64,000 nt of DNA from assembly GCF_019703515.2 (NCBI RefSeq), contig NC_059388.1, forward strand, positions 2,369,501 to 2,433,500. The letters are read 5' to 3'. Below the pieces are notes generated by a model. That model made no database searches, was not told where the DNA came from, and was given only the letters and a program-made list of their open reading frames with translations. Each line of letters begins with the position of its first letter. Within the stretch, counting starts at the first letter, position 1. The position numbers were made by a program, and so were the translations under genes. Shown piece after piece: positions 21,283 to 32,284 of the stretch. The DNA comes from Myxocyprinus asiaticus (lineage: Eukaryota > Chordata > Actinopteri > Cypriniformes > Catostomidae).

Positions 21283-22866
21283 CAGGTGCATCTCAATAAA
21301 TTAGAATGTCGTGGAAAAGTTCATTTATTTCAGTAATTCAACTCAAATTGTGAAACTCGTGTATTAAATCAATTCAATGCACACAGACTGAAGTAGTTTA
21401 AGTCTTTGGTTCTTTTAATTGTGATGATTTTGGCTCACATTTAACAAAAACCCACCAATTCACTATCTCAAAAAATTAGAATACATCATAAGACCAATAA
21501 AAAAATTTTTTTTAGTGAATTGTTGGCCTTCTGGAAAGTATGTTCATTTACTGTATATGTACTCAATACTTGGTAGGGGCTCCTTTTGCTTTAATTACTG
21601 CCTCAATTTGGCGTGGCATGGAGGTGATCAGTTTGTGGCACTGCTGAGGTGGTATGGAAGCCCAGGTTTCTTTGACAGTGGCCTTCAGCACATCTGCATT
21701 TTTTGGTCTCTTGTTTCTCATTTTCCTCTTGACAATACCCCATAGATTCTCTATGGGGTTCAGGTCTGGTGAGTTTGCTGGCCAGTCAAGCACACCAACA
21801 CCATGGTCATTTAACCAACTTTTGGTGCTTTTGGCAGTGTGGGCAGGTGCCAAATCCTGCTGGAAAATGAAATCAGCATCTTTAAAAAGCTGGTCAACAG
21901 AAGGAAGCATGAAGTGCTCCAAAATTTCTTGGTAAACGGGTGCAGTGACTTTGGTTTTCAAAGAACACAATTGACCAACACCAGCAGATGACATTGCACC
22001 CCAAATCATCACAGACTGTGGAAACTTAACACTGGACTTCAAGCAACTTGGGCTATGAGCTTCTCCACCCTTCCTCCAGACTCTAGGACCTTGGTTTCCA
22101 AATGAAATACAAAACTTGCTCTCATCTGAAAAGAGGACTTTGGACCACTGGGCAACAGTCCAGTTCTTCTTCTCCTTAGCCCAGGTAAGACACCTCTGAT
22201 GTTGTCTGTGGTTCAGGAGTGGCTTAACAAGAGGAATACGACAACTGTAGCTAAATTCCTTGACATGTCTGTGTGTGGTGGCTCTTGATGCCTTGACCTC
22301 AGCCTCAGTCCATTCCTTGTGAAGTTCACCCAAATTCTTGAATCGATTTTGCTTGACAATCCTCATAAGGCTGCGGTTCTCTTGGTTGGTTGTGCATCTT
22401 TTTCTTCCACACTTTTTCCTTCCACTCAACTTTCTGTTAACATGCTTGGATACAGCACTCTGTGAACAGCCAGCTTCTTTGGCAATGAATGTTTGTGGCT
22501 TACCCTCCTTGTGAAGGGTGTCAGTGATTGTCTTCTGGACAACTGTCAGATCAGCAGTCTTCCCCATGATTGTGTAGCCTAGTGAACCAAACTGAGAGAC
22601 CATTTTGAAGGCTCAGGAAACCTTTGCAGGTGTTTTGAGTTGATTAGCTGATTGGCATGTCACCATATTCTAATGTTTTGAGATAGTGAATTGGTGGGTT
22701 TTTGTTAAATGTGAGCCAAAATCATCACAATTAAAAGAACCAAAGACTTAAACTACTTCAGTCTGTGTGCACTGAATTTATATAATACACGAGTTTCACA
22801 ATTTGAGTTGAATTACTGAAATAAATGAACTTTTCCACGACATTCTAATTTATTGAGATGCACCTG
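21283..22866 (-). mobile_element. Complete Tc1/mariner element with intact transposase (copy 2)
   Basis: Same family and same layout as 6878-8458. It starts CAGGTGCATCTC, ends GAGATGCACCTG, and is flanked by TA at 21281-21282 and 22867-22868, with about 200-bp inverted repeats. It sits in a (TA)n tract that continues as (CA)n on the right. By eye it differs from copy 1 at only scattered positions plus one 3-bp insertion in the coding region. Confidence 0.95.
21563..22603 (-). CDS. Tc1-type DD34E transposase, intact (second copy)
   Basis: This 346-aa ORF is one residue longer than the copy at 7158-8195 because of an extra lysine in AKEKKNW. The triad is D160 (FSDESKF), D250 (FQQDLAPAHT) and E285 (PIENLWG). 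Other differences are H54 for Y, V for E in NADVLK, and LITSMPRQ in place of PQTSMPRR near the C-terminus. The HTH, the GRKKCGRKRC hook and the full length are retained. Two uninterrupted ORFs of one family in 15 kb argue for recent transposition. Confidence 0.93.
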   Translation of the reverse strand: MVSQFGSLGYTIMGKTADLTVVQKTITDTLHKEGKPQTFIAKEAGCSQSAVSKHVNRKLSGRKKCGRKRCTTNQENRSLMRIVKQNRFKNLGELHKEWTEAEVKASRATTHRHVKEFSYSCRIPLVKPLLNHRQHQRCLTWAKEKKNWTVAQWSKVLFSDESKFCISFGNQGPRVWRKGGEAHSPSCLKSSVKFPQSVMIWGAMSSAGVGQLCSLKTKVTAPVYQEILEHFMLPSVDQLFKDADFIFQQDLAPAHTAKSTKSWLNDHGVGVLDWPANSPDLNPIENLWGIVKRKMRNKRPKNADVLKATVKETWASIPPQQCHKLITSMPRQIEAVIKAKGAPTKY

Positions 22867-22894
22867 TATATATACACACACACACACACATACA
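22867..22894. repeat. (TA)n(CA)n tract between two Tc1 elements
   Basis: A short TATATA run followed by about nine CA units fills the gap between the right end of one Tc1 (22866) and the left end of the next (about 22895). A similar spacer precedes the third Tc1 at 24210-24240. Confidence 0.9.
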
Positions 22895-24131
22895 CAGTGC
22901 ATCCGGAAAGTATTCACAGCGCTTCACTTTTTCCACATTTTGTTACATTTTGTATAAATTCCACAAACAATACCCCATAATGACAACATGAAAGAAGTTT
23001 GTTTGAAATCTTTGCAAATGTATTAAAAAAAAAAAAATGAAAAAAAAAAAACCCCCCAAAAAAAAATCACATGAGGTCCAGAGCGCTCTGGAGCAGGTTT
23101 TCATCAAGGATGTCTCTGTACATTGCTGCATTCATCTTTCCCTTGATCCTGACCAGTCTCCCAGTTCCTGCCGCTGAAAAACATCCCCACAGCATGATGC
23201 TGCCACCACCATGCTTCACTGTAGGGATGGTATTGGCCAGGTGATGAGCGGTGCCTGGTTTCCTCCAGACATGATGCTTGCCATTCAGGCCAAAGAGTTC
23301 AATCTTTGTTTCTCATGGTCTGAGAGTCCTTCAGGTGCCTTTTGGCAAACTCCAGGCAGGCTGTCATGTGCCTTTTACTGAGGAGTGGCTTCCGTCTGGC
23401 CACTCTACCATACAGGCCTGATTGGTGGAGTGCTGCAGAGATGGTTGTTCTTCTGGAAGGTTCTCCTCTCTCCACAGAGAAACGCTGGAGCTCTGTCAGA
23501 GTGACCATCGGGTTCTTGGTCACCTCCCTGACTAAGGCCCTTCTCCCCCGATCTCTCAGTTTGGCCGGGCGGCCAGCTCTAGGAAGAGTCCTGCTGGTTC
23601 CAAACTTCTGCCATTTACGGATGATGGAGGCCACTGTGCTCATTGGGATCTTCAATGCTGCAGAAATGTTTCTGTAAGCTTCCCCAGATCTGTGCCTCGA
23701 TACAATCCTGTCTCGGAGGTCTACAGACAATTCCTTGGACTTCATGGCTTGGTTTGTGCTCTGACATGCACTGTTAACTGTGGGACCTTATATAGACAGG
23801 TGTGTGCCTTTCCAAATCATGTCCAATCAACTGAATTTACCACAGGTGGACTCCAATCAAGTTGTAGAAACATTTCAAGGATGATCAGTGGAAACAGGAT
23901 GCACCTGAGCTCAATTTCGAGTGTCATGGCAAAGGCTGTGAATACTTATGTTCATTTTTATTTTTAATAAATTTGCAAAGATTTCAAACAAACCTCTTTC
24001 ATGTTGTCATTATGGGGTATTGTTTGTAGAATTTTGAGGAAAATAATGAATTTAATCCATTTTGGAATAAGGCTGTAACATAACAAAATGTGGAAAAAGT
24101 GAAGCGCTGTGAATACTTTCCGGATGCACTG
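22893..24131 (-). mobile_element. Internally deleted Tc1 element, second family
   Basis: The ends CAGTGCATCCGGAAAGTATT (left) and its inverted form finishing at 24131 are followed by TA. The sub-terminal GAAGCGCTGTGAATAC and CCCCATAATGACAACATG motifs occur at both ends. The transposase is on the minus strand. Its C-terminal half is deleted between the left repeat (about 23065, next to an A-rich stretch) and the middle of the gene. Confidence 0.88.
23299..23745 (-). pseudogene. Tc1 transposase N-terminal half
   Basis: The ORF starts MKSKELSVDLRDRIVSRH, has an HTH (GEAYRNISAALKIPMSTVAS), the GRPAKL hook and the second DNA-binding region up to GRVARRKPLLSKRH. It ends with 10 out-of-frame residues after HLKDS. 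Downstream, still on the minus strand, out-of-frame remains of the middle region (23120-23290, including the [13 protein letters not shown] segment) can be read. The second Asp and the Glu are absent, so it is inactive. Confidence 0.85.
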
Positions 24132-24190
24132 TATATTTATATATTTATATATATTTTTCAACTTTATTTATATATTATTTATTTATATAT

Positions 24191-24212
24191 TCAAACTTTT
24201 GAGCACAACTGT
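24191..24212. repeat. Isolated Tc1 terminal fragment
   Basis: CAAACTTTTGAGCACAACTG is the last 20 bp of the right terminal repeat of the 24238-25833 family, standing alone in an AT-rich tract. It may be a footprint of an excised or recombined copy. Confidence 0.6.
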
Positions 24213-24237
24213 GTATATATATATATATATACACACA

Positions 24238-25833
24238 TACACAGTTGTGCTCAAAAGTTTGCATACCCTTGGAGAATTGGTAATATATGTACCATTTTTA
24301 AAGAAACATGAGTGAGCAGGCAAAACACATTTCTTTTATTTCTTATGGGATTCATATTCAACTGTTGGATATAACAGAATGGCACAATCATAAAACAAAA
24401 CATGGAAACAAAGAAAAAAAATGAAATGACCCCTGTTCAAAAGTCTGCATACCCTTAGTTCTTAATACTGTATATTGCCCCCTTTAGCATCAATGACAGC
24501 GGGCAGTCTTTTGTAATAGTTGTCTATGAGGCCCCAAATTCTTGCAGGTGATATAGCTGCCTATTTGTCTTGGCAAAATGCCTCCAGGTCATGTAAAGTC
24601 TTTGGTCGTCTTGCATGAACCACATGTTTGAGATCTCCCCAGAGTGGCTCGATGATATTAAGGTCAGGCGACTGTGATGGCCACTCCAGAACCTTCACCT
24701 TTTTCTGCTATAACCACTGGAGGGTCAACTTGGCCTTGTGCTTAGGGTCATTGTCATGCTGGAAAGTCCAAGAGCATCCCATGCGCAGCTTTCATGCAGA
24801 AGAATGCAAATTGTCTGCCAGTATTTTCTGATAACATGTTGCATTCATCCTGCCATCAATTTTCACAAGATTCCCCGTGCCTTTAGAGCTCACACACCCC
24901 CAAAACATCAGTGAGCCACCAACATGCTTCACAGTGGGGATGGTATTCTTTTCACTATAGGCCTTGTTGACCCCTCTCCAAACATAGCACTTATGGTTGT
25001 GACTATAAAGCTCTATTTTGGTCTCGTCACTCCAAATTACAGTGTGCCAGAAGCTGTGAGGCGTGTCAAGGTATTGTCGGGCATATTGTAACCGGGCTTT
25101 TTTGTGGCATTGGCACAGTAAAGGCTTCTTTCTGGCAACTCGACCATGCAGCTCATTTTTGTTCAAGTATCATCATATTGTGCTCCTTGAAACAACCACA
25201 CTATCTTTTTCCAGAGCAGCCTGTATTTCTCCTGAGGTTACCTGTGGGTTTTTCTTTGTATCCCGAACAATTCTTCTGGCAGTTGTGGCTGAAATCTTTC
25301 TTGGTCTACCTGACCTTGGCTTGGTATCAAGAGATCCTCGAATTTTCCACTTCTTAATAAGTGATTAAACAGTACTGGTTGGAACTTTCAAGCCTTTGGA
25401 TATCTTTTTATATCCTTTTCCATCTTTATAAAGTTCCATTACCTTGTTACGCAGGTCTTTTGACAGTTCTTTTCTGCTCCCCATGGCTCAGTATCTAGCC
25501 TGCTCAGTGCATCCACGTGAGAGCTAACAAACTCATTGACTATAAATACACAGACACTAACTGCAATTTAAAAAGCCACAGGTGTGGGAAATTAACCTTT
25601 AATTGCCATTTAAACCTGTGTGTGTCACCTTGTGTGTCTGTAACAAGGCCAAACATTCAAGAGTATGTAAACTTTTGATCAGGGCCATTTGGGTGATTTC
25701 TGTTATCATTATGATTTAAAAAGGAGCCAAACAACTATGTGATAATAAATGGCTTCATATGATCACTATCCTTAAATAAAAGACAAAATTTCACAATTTC
25801 TGCCAGAGTATGCAAACTTTTGAGCACAACTCT
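24238..25833 (-). mobile_element. Full-length decayed Tc1 element, third family
   Basis: The left end is CAGTTGTGCTCAAAAGTTTG at 24242 and the right end is its inverse finishing near 25832. The length of about 1.6 kb is normal for Tc1. The 5' leader and HTH region match the half element at 17732-18425 very closely. The transposase is broken (see pseudogene). Confidence 0.88.
24462..25484 (-). pseudogene. Tc1 transposase pseudogene, full length
   Basis: It starts with an ATG at 25484 giving MGSRKELSKDLRNKV and ends at a TAA at 24464-24462 after DAKGGNIQY. An unbroken part (25166-24792) covers [12 protein letters not shown], the first catalytic region [10 protein letters not shown] and [14 protein letters not shown]. 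Stop codons occur near the end of the HTH, around 25175, and after ADNLHSSA. The third catalytic region PDLNIIEPLW is readable near 24650. The second Asp region (QHDNDPKH) is readable near 24745. It is inactive as it stands. Confidence 0.85.
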
Positions 25834-26046
25834 ATATAGTTTATCACTACTATGATCACATTTTAGCTCTTTAAAATGTTGAAAATCTTCATTGATCACT
25901 TAATATGATGTAATGAAATTGCATGAATTATAATAATATGAGCTGTAAATGTTTTCCATAATTTGTACAAATAACCTCTAAAATTCTACTGTCTCTTTAA
26001 GAACGACGGAACACGTCACATCACACTCGAATAGAAGAGAGGAGTT

Positions 26047-26642
26047 TATGCTGTGTTCCAAACAACATGGACCTCAGGATTTTCCAACCTCTGACTTGAA
26101 AATAATGACTGGAACGCCGCTTGAAGTCAGATGCTGAGTTCGGAATGTCATACTACCCTTACTACTTCTGCTATGTCTGTCTATGGCAGAAATAGTAAGA
26201 GTAGTATGGCAGTATGACATTCCAAACTTGGCCAGATGCTCGGAGTAGATCAATGAACCCCGACTTCATCGAGTAGCGTCATTTGACGTCATTTCCAAGA
26301 TAGCGCGACCTCCGAGCATAAACCGGAGCTGGGTTTTGCGAAGCATAAAAACAAACTTTCAAGTATTTTCACTGAAGGAAATGTCTTTATATGCAATATA
26401 CAATAAATGTACAAAAGGATGTTTAGAGGATTTTTTTTGTGTATATCAATCAATGCCTACGTTTTCACCTGTTGGCTACTAGATAACCAGCTAGCTAGCA
26501 TCTGGAAGATGGTGTATGTTTATGCATTTGGCGTGTGTTATTGTGACGTGTGATTGATTGGAACGATTGGAACGCACTGAGGTCGGAAGTGGGAAATTTC
26601 AACTCGGATATTCCCACCTCTGACTTCGTCTGGAACGCAGCA
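26047..26642. mobile_element. Miniature inverted-repeat element, about 600 bp
   Basis: The left end ATGCTGTGTTCCAAAC faces a right end GTCTGGAACGCAGCAT. Inward on both sides come CAACCTCTGACTTG and CACCTCTGACTTCG-type motifs, and a palindrome with TGTCATACTACC/GGTAGTATGGCAGTATGACA-like pairing sits at about 26145-26220. Target duplication is unclear. Confidence 0.5.
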
Positions 26643-28261
26643 TTATAACACATCCATGCAATAAGTGATTGCAATTCATGTTTCTTTTTACTTTTTGATC
26701 AATAACTGAGTGTAAAGAATATTAAGAGACATTATTTAAAGAAAATGGAGTGCGTGGATATCATCTTTTGAAACACACGGAATGAGTGAAACCAAACTTT
26801 TAATCTCATAATAGAGATCATCCAGTATTACAATATAAGAGACAGAATGGATAAACATAACTCACAACATTAACCATAAACGATGGATGTTGTTCACTGA
26901 AGCCTGCTAGAGACAAATCAAAGGGAGTTTACATCACTGAACGGGTATGTGCATCTTAACGGTTTAATTTGCTAAATATTGAAAGTAATACACATCTAAT
27001 GTATTGTTTGTCATGATTAAATAAGAATTGTATGGTAATAACATGCAGTGAATGTAAACAATACTCGTGAGGCTGTCGGCAGCCTTTGCATGAGAAGGGG
27101 TTTTTAACCATAACGAACAGGTTAGCTTACATTCATTTTCATGTGTTTTTACATACATTACATACATTCTATGGCAGACCTCTTTTTATGGATAAGGTTC
27201 ATTTTGAAGTTTTCGTACTAAAAATAAAAGATCTTTGGGGCTGTTTTGTTATCCTCCGTCATTTGGCGCACTCTTTCAGTTCTGCTCAGCAAACACAGAA
27301 CATTCCCCTAACATTAGCATTTGGTTCCCGATTGGTTATTTTTTGGGGAACCAATTTCTAATATTCTAAGAATGTTCTCTTTTGGTTCTATTTCTTGTAA
27401 CCAAAAACTAACGGTCCCAGAACATTGCAGGGAGTTTTTTTGTGTGGCAACCTAATAAAAACCTACAAAGAACATTCCCTAATGGTTATTGTTAGGTTTT
27501 ATTTTTCTAACCATAAATAAACTTCCCAGAACATTGAACATTGTTTTTTTTGTGTCAACCTAACGGGAATTTATACAGGACTTCTCTGATGGATATTTTT
27601 TGACTTTAATTAGCATTTGCATTTTTTATTATCTTTTAAAATTATTTGATTTTTTTATATAAATGTTTCAGTGAGGTTTATACAACAATGACTGAAATTG
27701 GTGCAAGTGATTTAGATCACAGTGTATGAGGATTTGAACGCATTATAATAAAGTGAAAATTAAAGATAATGTGCTCGCTCAGTTTAAAAATTAACGGCCA
27801 TGACGGTGGACACTCACTGACTGACATTAGTTTAACGATTTCCTCAATAAAGAATTATTTCTAGATGTGAGATTAAATATATATGTTACTGATTTGATAA
27901 AGATTTGACTCATATAATTGAAAAGAACGTGATGTAGAAGTGTAACCGAGAGGGTTTTTTTTTAATTTTTTATGATTAACAACAAATGGAGAAGCAGATG
28001 TATTTATTCCATTTTTTATATCTGTCAATACATTTCTGATTTTAAAAACCCTCGACTGTGTTGAAGTCATTGGTTAATTGAAATAATTTACTTCAATATC
28101 TGCATATTAATGTACGGTGATGAGGTAGCTGAGGAAATGCAAAAATCAAGGCTCAGTTTTCAGTATGGTGCAATGTTAGATAAAAATAAATACATGTTTT
28201 AGAAAATCTTACACATGAAATGGTAGAATTACATCTTACATATTAATTTAATCCACATGTT

Positions 28262-28362
28262 CAGGGTGTTTCCCTGCCTTAATTCGCCCAAGGTAGCTGA
28301 GATTGGCTCCAGCACCCAAGACCCTAAAAAGTGGGTATAAAAAAAGTGGATGGATGGATATT
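28262..28362 (+). mobile_element. LINE 3'-end fragment with ATGG tail
   Basis: GGTAGCTGAGATTGGCTCCA, CACCCAAGACCCTAAAAAG and a terminal (ATGG)n are the familiar 3' end shared by fish L2/RTE-type LINEs and the SINEs that borrow their tails. Only about 100 bp remain. Confidence 0.5.
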
Positions 28363-29665
28363 AATTTATCCATCACTCCATATTATTTGTGATGTGTTTC
28401 ACTTATTTTAATAACTAATTAATTAAACAATGGATCAGAATAAGAAATGGATTGTAGATGTATTAACGTACAGCAGGGTTGCAGAAAGGATATCAGTATA
28501 AATGGGTTAGGAGAACGTTAGAATGTCCGTTCTGAAAACCAAAAATTGTTCACTGGGTGTGTGTGTAATGGAAGCGTGCAGACACTGATGACTCGTTCCG
28601 TGGTTTACATTTTTTGTACCAATTCAATGTTGTTGCAATAATATCTTTTAAATATTATTTTATTACAATTCATGAAAGCACATAACAGGAAAAAAGTTTT
28701 TGCCGAGTCATCCACTTCAAGTCCAAGTCGAGTTTCGAGTCATTGGTCCTCAAATCAAAGTCAAGTCATAAGTCCTGAAATTTGCAACTAGTCGAGTCCC
28801 CCAACCTCTGCTTTGGCCAGTGACGTTTTGAGAGTTTTCTAGCATTGAAAATACTGTGAATGGCGGGTGACTCAGGCCGCTGCCGATTTAAATGTAATTG
28901 TATTCATCTCGTGTTCAGTGCTATAGCCCTCTTCTATCTTGCATTTGTGCGGAATGAATGAGGCTTGGTTTCACGTGACCACAGCAGTGCACATAACAGC
29001 GTGTTCCAGAGATAGAGCCATCACTGTGAGACAGAGCGAAACTTGCCTGAGTCAGTCGGGCTTCACTCGGTATCATGACGGATACCACAACACTTATGTG
29101 ACTCATTTGAATTCTACAGAATTCTAAAGGTGACTTAAATAATTTGGAGTATGTTCCACTGAACTCAGCTTAAATATAATTCTCGGTCAAATAAAATGTC
29201 CAAACAAATGCATGCAGTTACCTTTACAACTTTTTGTGTGGTGGGGGTTTTGGCTAGTGAAAATACTGAGTGGCTAGTGACATTGGAACATTACTAGCCA
29301 CAGTGGCCGGTGAGCCAAAAAGTTAATGTAAAGTTCCCCATGCTGTTTTGTGAAACTGGCGATTGTTCCCCACCACTGTGATTTCAAAATACCAGTAAAT
29401 GCATCTATTAATGACATAGCATTACATGTTTTTGTTTTTTTTTTACTCCCATATACTTTTTTGGTTAAAATCAAAGTTTATCCTGTTATGATCAATCTCC
29501 GAGCTGGTTGGCTTGATTCAAGGTTTGAACTCTTTATTGAAGAATTTTTTTAAATCCCTATGGAGAAATTTAATGGGAAAAACATTACTGGAAGCAAGGC
29601 CACTGAAAAAGTGATTGCTCACTGTTGCACTCTATTGTAGTGAGCACAGCAGCAGGTACACAAAC

Positions 29666-29789
29666 CTTTAGCTCATCAGCGTCGTAGAAGTTGATGTGAA
29701 CTGCCGGCACCATCCAGGTATGAAAGAGATCGGACAGGATCTTCCGAGCAATAGAGTCCGTGATGAAATGGAAGTGAAGTGGGTTTCGT
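29666..29789 (-). CDS. large1: LARGE1 exon: residues R165-K206
   Basis: This 124-bp exon encodes [18 protein letters not shown] followed by [20 protein letters not shown] and ELK. It is the part of the xylosyltransferase fold between the nucleotide-binding strand and the DTD-containing exon. The acceptor is GTGTGTCAG|ACG and the donor CTAAAG|GTTTGT. The first base completes the split R165 codon, and the last codon (K206) is complete. The residues are what is expected for fish LARGE1. Confidence 0.95.
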
Positions 29790-29982
29790 CTGACACACAG
29801 AGGGAGAAGACAGTGTTATTGTCACCACTGACTACAACATACGTGTGAAACCAGATAAAGATAGTAAAACATTCTGGCTTTCATTCCTCAGTGGAACACA
29901 AAATTGAATTTTTGAAGGATAACTTGGATGCTCTTTTCTATATAATGAAAAAGAATAGGGACTGGAGCTGTCAAGCTTTAAA

Positions 29983-30000
29983 ATATATATATATGTATGT

Positions 30001-30031
<31 letters not shown>
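29983..30031. repeat. (TA)n-rich microsatellite
   Basis: TA dinucleotides with a few TATG/TACA interruptions, immediately left of the Tc1 fragment at 30032. Confidence 0.9.
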
Positions 30032-30499
30032 GACCGATCAACCACAACATTAAAACCACCTGCCTAATATTGTGTAGGTCCCCCTCGTGCTGCCAAAACA
30101 GCGCCAGCCCGCACCACAATTGTACAGAGCGGTTATCTGAGTTACCGTAGACTTTGTCAGTTCTAACCAGTCTGGCCATCTCTGTTGACCTCTCTCATCA
30201 ACAAGGCATTTCTGTCCACAGAACTGCCGCTCACTGGATGTTTTTAGTTTTTGGCACCATTCACAGTAAATTCTAGAGACTGTTGTGTATGAAAATCCCA
30301 GGAGATCAGCAGTTACAGAAATACTCAAACCAGCCCGTCTGGAACCAACAATCATGCCATGCTCCAAATCACTGAGATCACATTTTTTCCCCATTCTGAT
30401 AGTTGATGTGAACATTAACTGAAGCTCCTGACCCGCATCTGCATGATTTTATGCACTGCACTGCTGCCACATAATTGGCTGATTAGATAATCACATGGA
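30032..30499 (-). mobile_element. Internally deleted Tc1 element
   Basis: The left end GACCGATCAACCACAACATT matches the end of a fish Tc1 family also present at 58627-58818. On the minus strand an ORF (30415-30050) starts MFTSTIRMGKKCDLSDLEHG and continues with an HTH region (GLSISVTADLLGFSYTTVSR). It then runs in frame, across a deletion at about 30130, into the terminal repeat. The catalytic domain is gone. The right end is lost in a rearrangement (next entry). Confidence 0.75.
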
Positions 30500-30502
30500 T
30501 GA

Positions 30503-30553
30503 TTGTTGGTGCCAGACGGGCTGGTTTGAGTATTTCTGTAACTGCTGATCTGT
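30503..30553 (+). repeat. Inverted partial copy of the neighbouring Tc1 HTH region
   Basis: The sequence from ATGATTGTTGG through GGGCTGGTTTGAG to AACTGCTGATCT is the reverse complement of about 30310-30360 with one or two changes. It forms a snap-back structure with a spacer of about 140 bp. It breaks off at GTTGGTCTC. Confidence 0.75.
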
Positions 30554-30718
30554 TGGTCTCTTTAAAGTTTTATATCCTGATGTGTCTGATTGCTGTTTTA
30601 CAGATTGTGCACATATAAATAAATGGATGAGACTAAAACAGCCAGGAGGCAGAACACACACAAACACACACACAGAGAAATAAAGGTGTGCGGACTGTAT
30701 CCCAAGAGACATTAAAAC

Positions 30719-31941
30719 TAAGGATGGGCATGAGTACTCGAGTACTCGGGCACTCGGACATGGCAGTAGTGATTGACCATGAAAACGATGATCGATGGTG
30801 ATCACGCATGATGTGTACTTTTCACTTAATTCGAAATTCAGCGACTATTACCCGACAACTAAACACAAACGTGTCAAAGAGAGAGCTTATTTTTAATTTT
30901 GAGAATGATTATTTTGTGATTTTGAGGGGTAGATTGATTGTCAGAGACATCTCATAGCAACCAAACTGATATTCAACATTGCAATGCTATCGTTTCGATA
31001 ATAAAAAGAGTGTAATTAACTGTGTTTTGAACACCTATCTCTGCAAAACGTTTGCTAAACACGTTTTATTGTCATTTCATGTAAGAACTTTGACTCGTTA
31101 ATGGATATTATTTAATAAAAGTGAATGTTTGTCACTGAGTGTAGACCTCCCTGCCCTGGGTGCCGAAATGTTTGCGTGACGTAACACACACCTGCATTTT
31201 GACAAAATGGGAGTTGAAGATTTCCACAGGAGTTTCCAAGTTAGAATTCCAACATAGTGTCATTCAGTTGCACTTTCCCCAGTTGAAAGGTGGAAATTCA
31301 GACTCTCCGAGCTGAATGGAACGCTTCATGAATCATCACAGCAACAACAATACGTAGCATTGAGGCATTCCCCACAGGACACTTGGGGAGACACACACCC
31401 CAGGTGTGTTGCAGTGGACTCAACATGCTGAAGCAGCGCATACAGCAGGCGAGTGTTTCAAACAGCTAGACAGAGTGCAGCTAATTTGAATGCATCGTCT
31501 TCAAAACTGAACTTCAACTTAACTCGCATATTAATAACACGATGGTTATGCGGTCTCCTGTTAAGCCAACCGCAACTTGAAAATAGACGGTTCAGACGGT
31601 TGCTAAAAAAAACGGTGCACACTTACTAAGATTACTACGGTAACCTGAAGGAAGAACAGACAGACGCGTGTTGTGCACATTCTTTCATTGATTTGGGCAG
31701 CGAATCTTCACATAATGACAAAATACGTTGCATTATATTTTTATTATGCAATCTTTTGTACATTTTGTCACAAATTATTTTACAACAGCCTATAAAAATG
31801 AATAGACGATACACTGGAACAACAAGACGCAATTCAGCAGCCAAAGACATTTGTCAGACATGTTATTATATATGCAGTTAAGTGTATGTCATTGCCCCTT
31901 GAGTACTCGGGTAGACAAAATTACTAAAATGCCCATCCCTG
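30719..31941. mobile_element. Non-autonomous hAT element (1,223 bp)
   Basis: The ends are TAAGGATGGGCAT and ATGCCCATCCCTG. Flanks are ATTAAAAC (30711-30718) and ATTGAAAC (31942-31949), an 8-bp duplication with one mismatch. Sub-terminal GAGTACTCG motifs occur at both ends. No transposase is visible inside. Confidence 0.8.
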
Positions 31942-32284
31942 ATTGAAACCAGCATGGTGTGCAAAAAAAATCCATCTGCAATGTACATGCCATACAGACA
32001 CTGCAACATTCTTTACTGTTCTTACTGTTTTTTTATTGTTTACTGTTTGTTTTTTTATGCATTTATTTGTTGTTCATTATTGCTGTTCACCGCACTGACT
32101 TGAAAATGTTTGTAAAATAATTTTTTACTACAGAGAGTTCGAAATTGCAAAATGTTTTCTCTGATTTGTCTGTTTTATACTCTAATTGAATTTTCACAAT
32201 TTCGCCGTTCATTTCTGTTAACTGCAAAAACTGATTCTTCAAATCAGTTTTAACATGCTAAACTTTGACAAATTCTTGAAAAAA

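Larger units (their letters stand above)
25834..28700. other. Body of the inner hAT element, mostly uninterpreted
   Basis: Apart from a 600-bp miniature element at 26047-26642, a run of degenerate GGTTCC/GAACATTCC motifs at 27290-27560 and a LINE tail at 28262-28362, I recognise nothing here. No ORF has a recognisable domain. The GGTTCC-type motifs (AGAACATTCC, GGTTATT, CCCAGAACATTG) recur irregularly, also near 28520, and look like an old palindromic repeat. Confidence 0.5.
20754..28810. mobile_element. Inner hAT element, swollen by Tc1 insertions
   Basis: The ends are CAGAGGTGGGAGCAAGTC and, inverted, GACTAGTTGC-rich sequence finishing CCAACCTCTG. They are flanked by CTTTGGCT (20746-20753) and CTTTGGCC (28811-28818), an 8-bp duplication with one mismatch, as expected for hAT. 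Sub-terminal CAAGTC/GAGTC repeats occur at both ends (20765-20935 and 28715-28800). Removing the three Tc1 elements leaves roughly 3.6 kb. No hAT transposase could be recognised in the remaining 25834-28700. Confidence 0.7.
20670..29338. mobile_element. Probable outer hAT-type element hosting the nested stack
   Basis: The left end CAGGGCTTGACATTAAC faces a right end GTTAATGTAAAGTTCCCC. Both ends are followed inward by motifs naming the same family (CTAGCCACTTTGG on the left, CTAGCCACAGTGGCC and TGGCTAGTGA on the right). The inner hAT inserted at CTTTGGC of this sequence. I found no 8-bp duplication outside these ends, so the outer boundaries are tentative. Confidence 0.45.
20390..29665 (-). 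other. large1: large1 intron between the exons at 29666-29789 and 20218-20389
   Basis: This 9.3-kb intron is filled almost entirely by a nested stack: a probable outer hAT (about 20670-29338), an inner hAT with target duplication (20754-28810), and three Tc1 elements in a row inside it. Outside that stack, only about 280 bp on the left and 330 bp on the right are plain intron with nothing recognisable. Confidence 0.8.

Noticed and set aside
28939..29127. Small ORFs in the probable outer hAT as remains of its transposase
   Set aside because: They are short, on both strands, and show no BED finger or hAT dimerisation motif.
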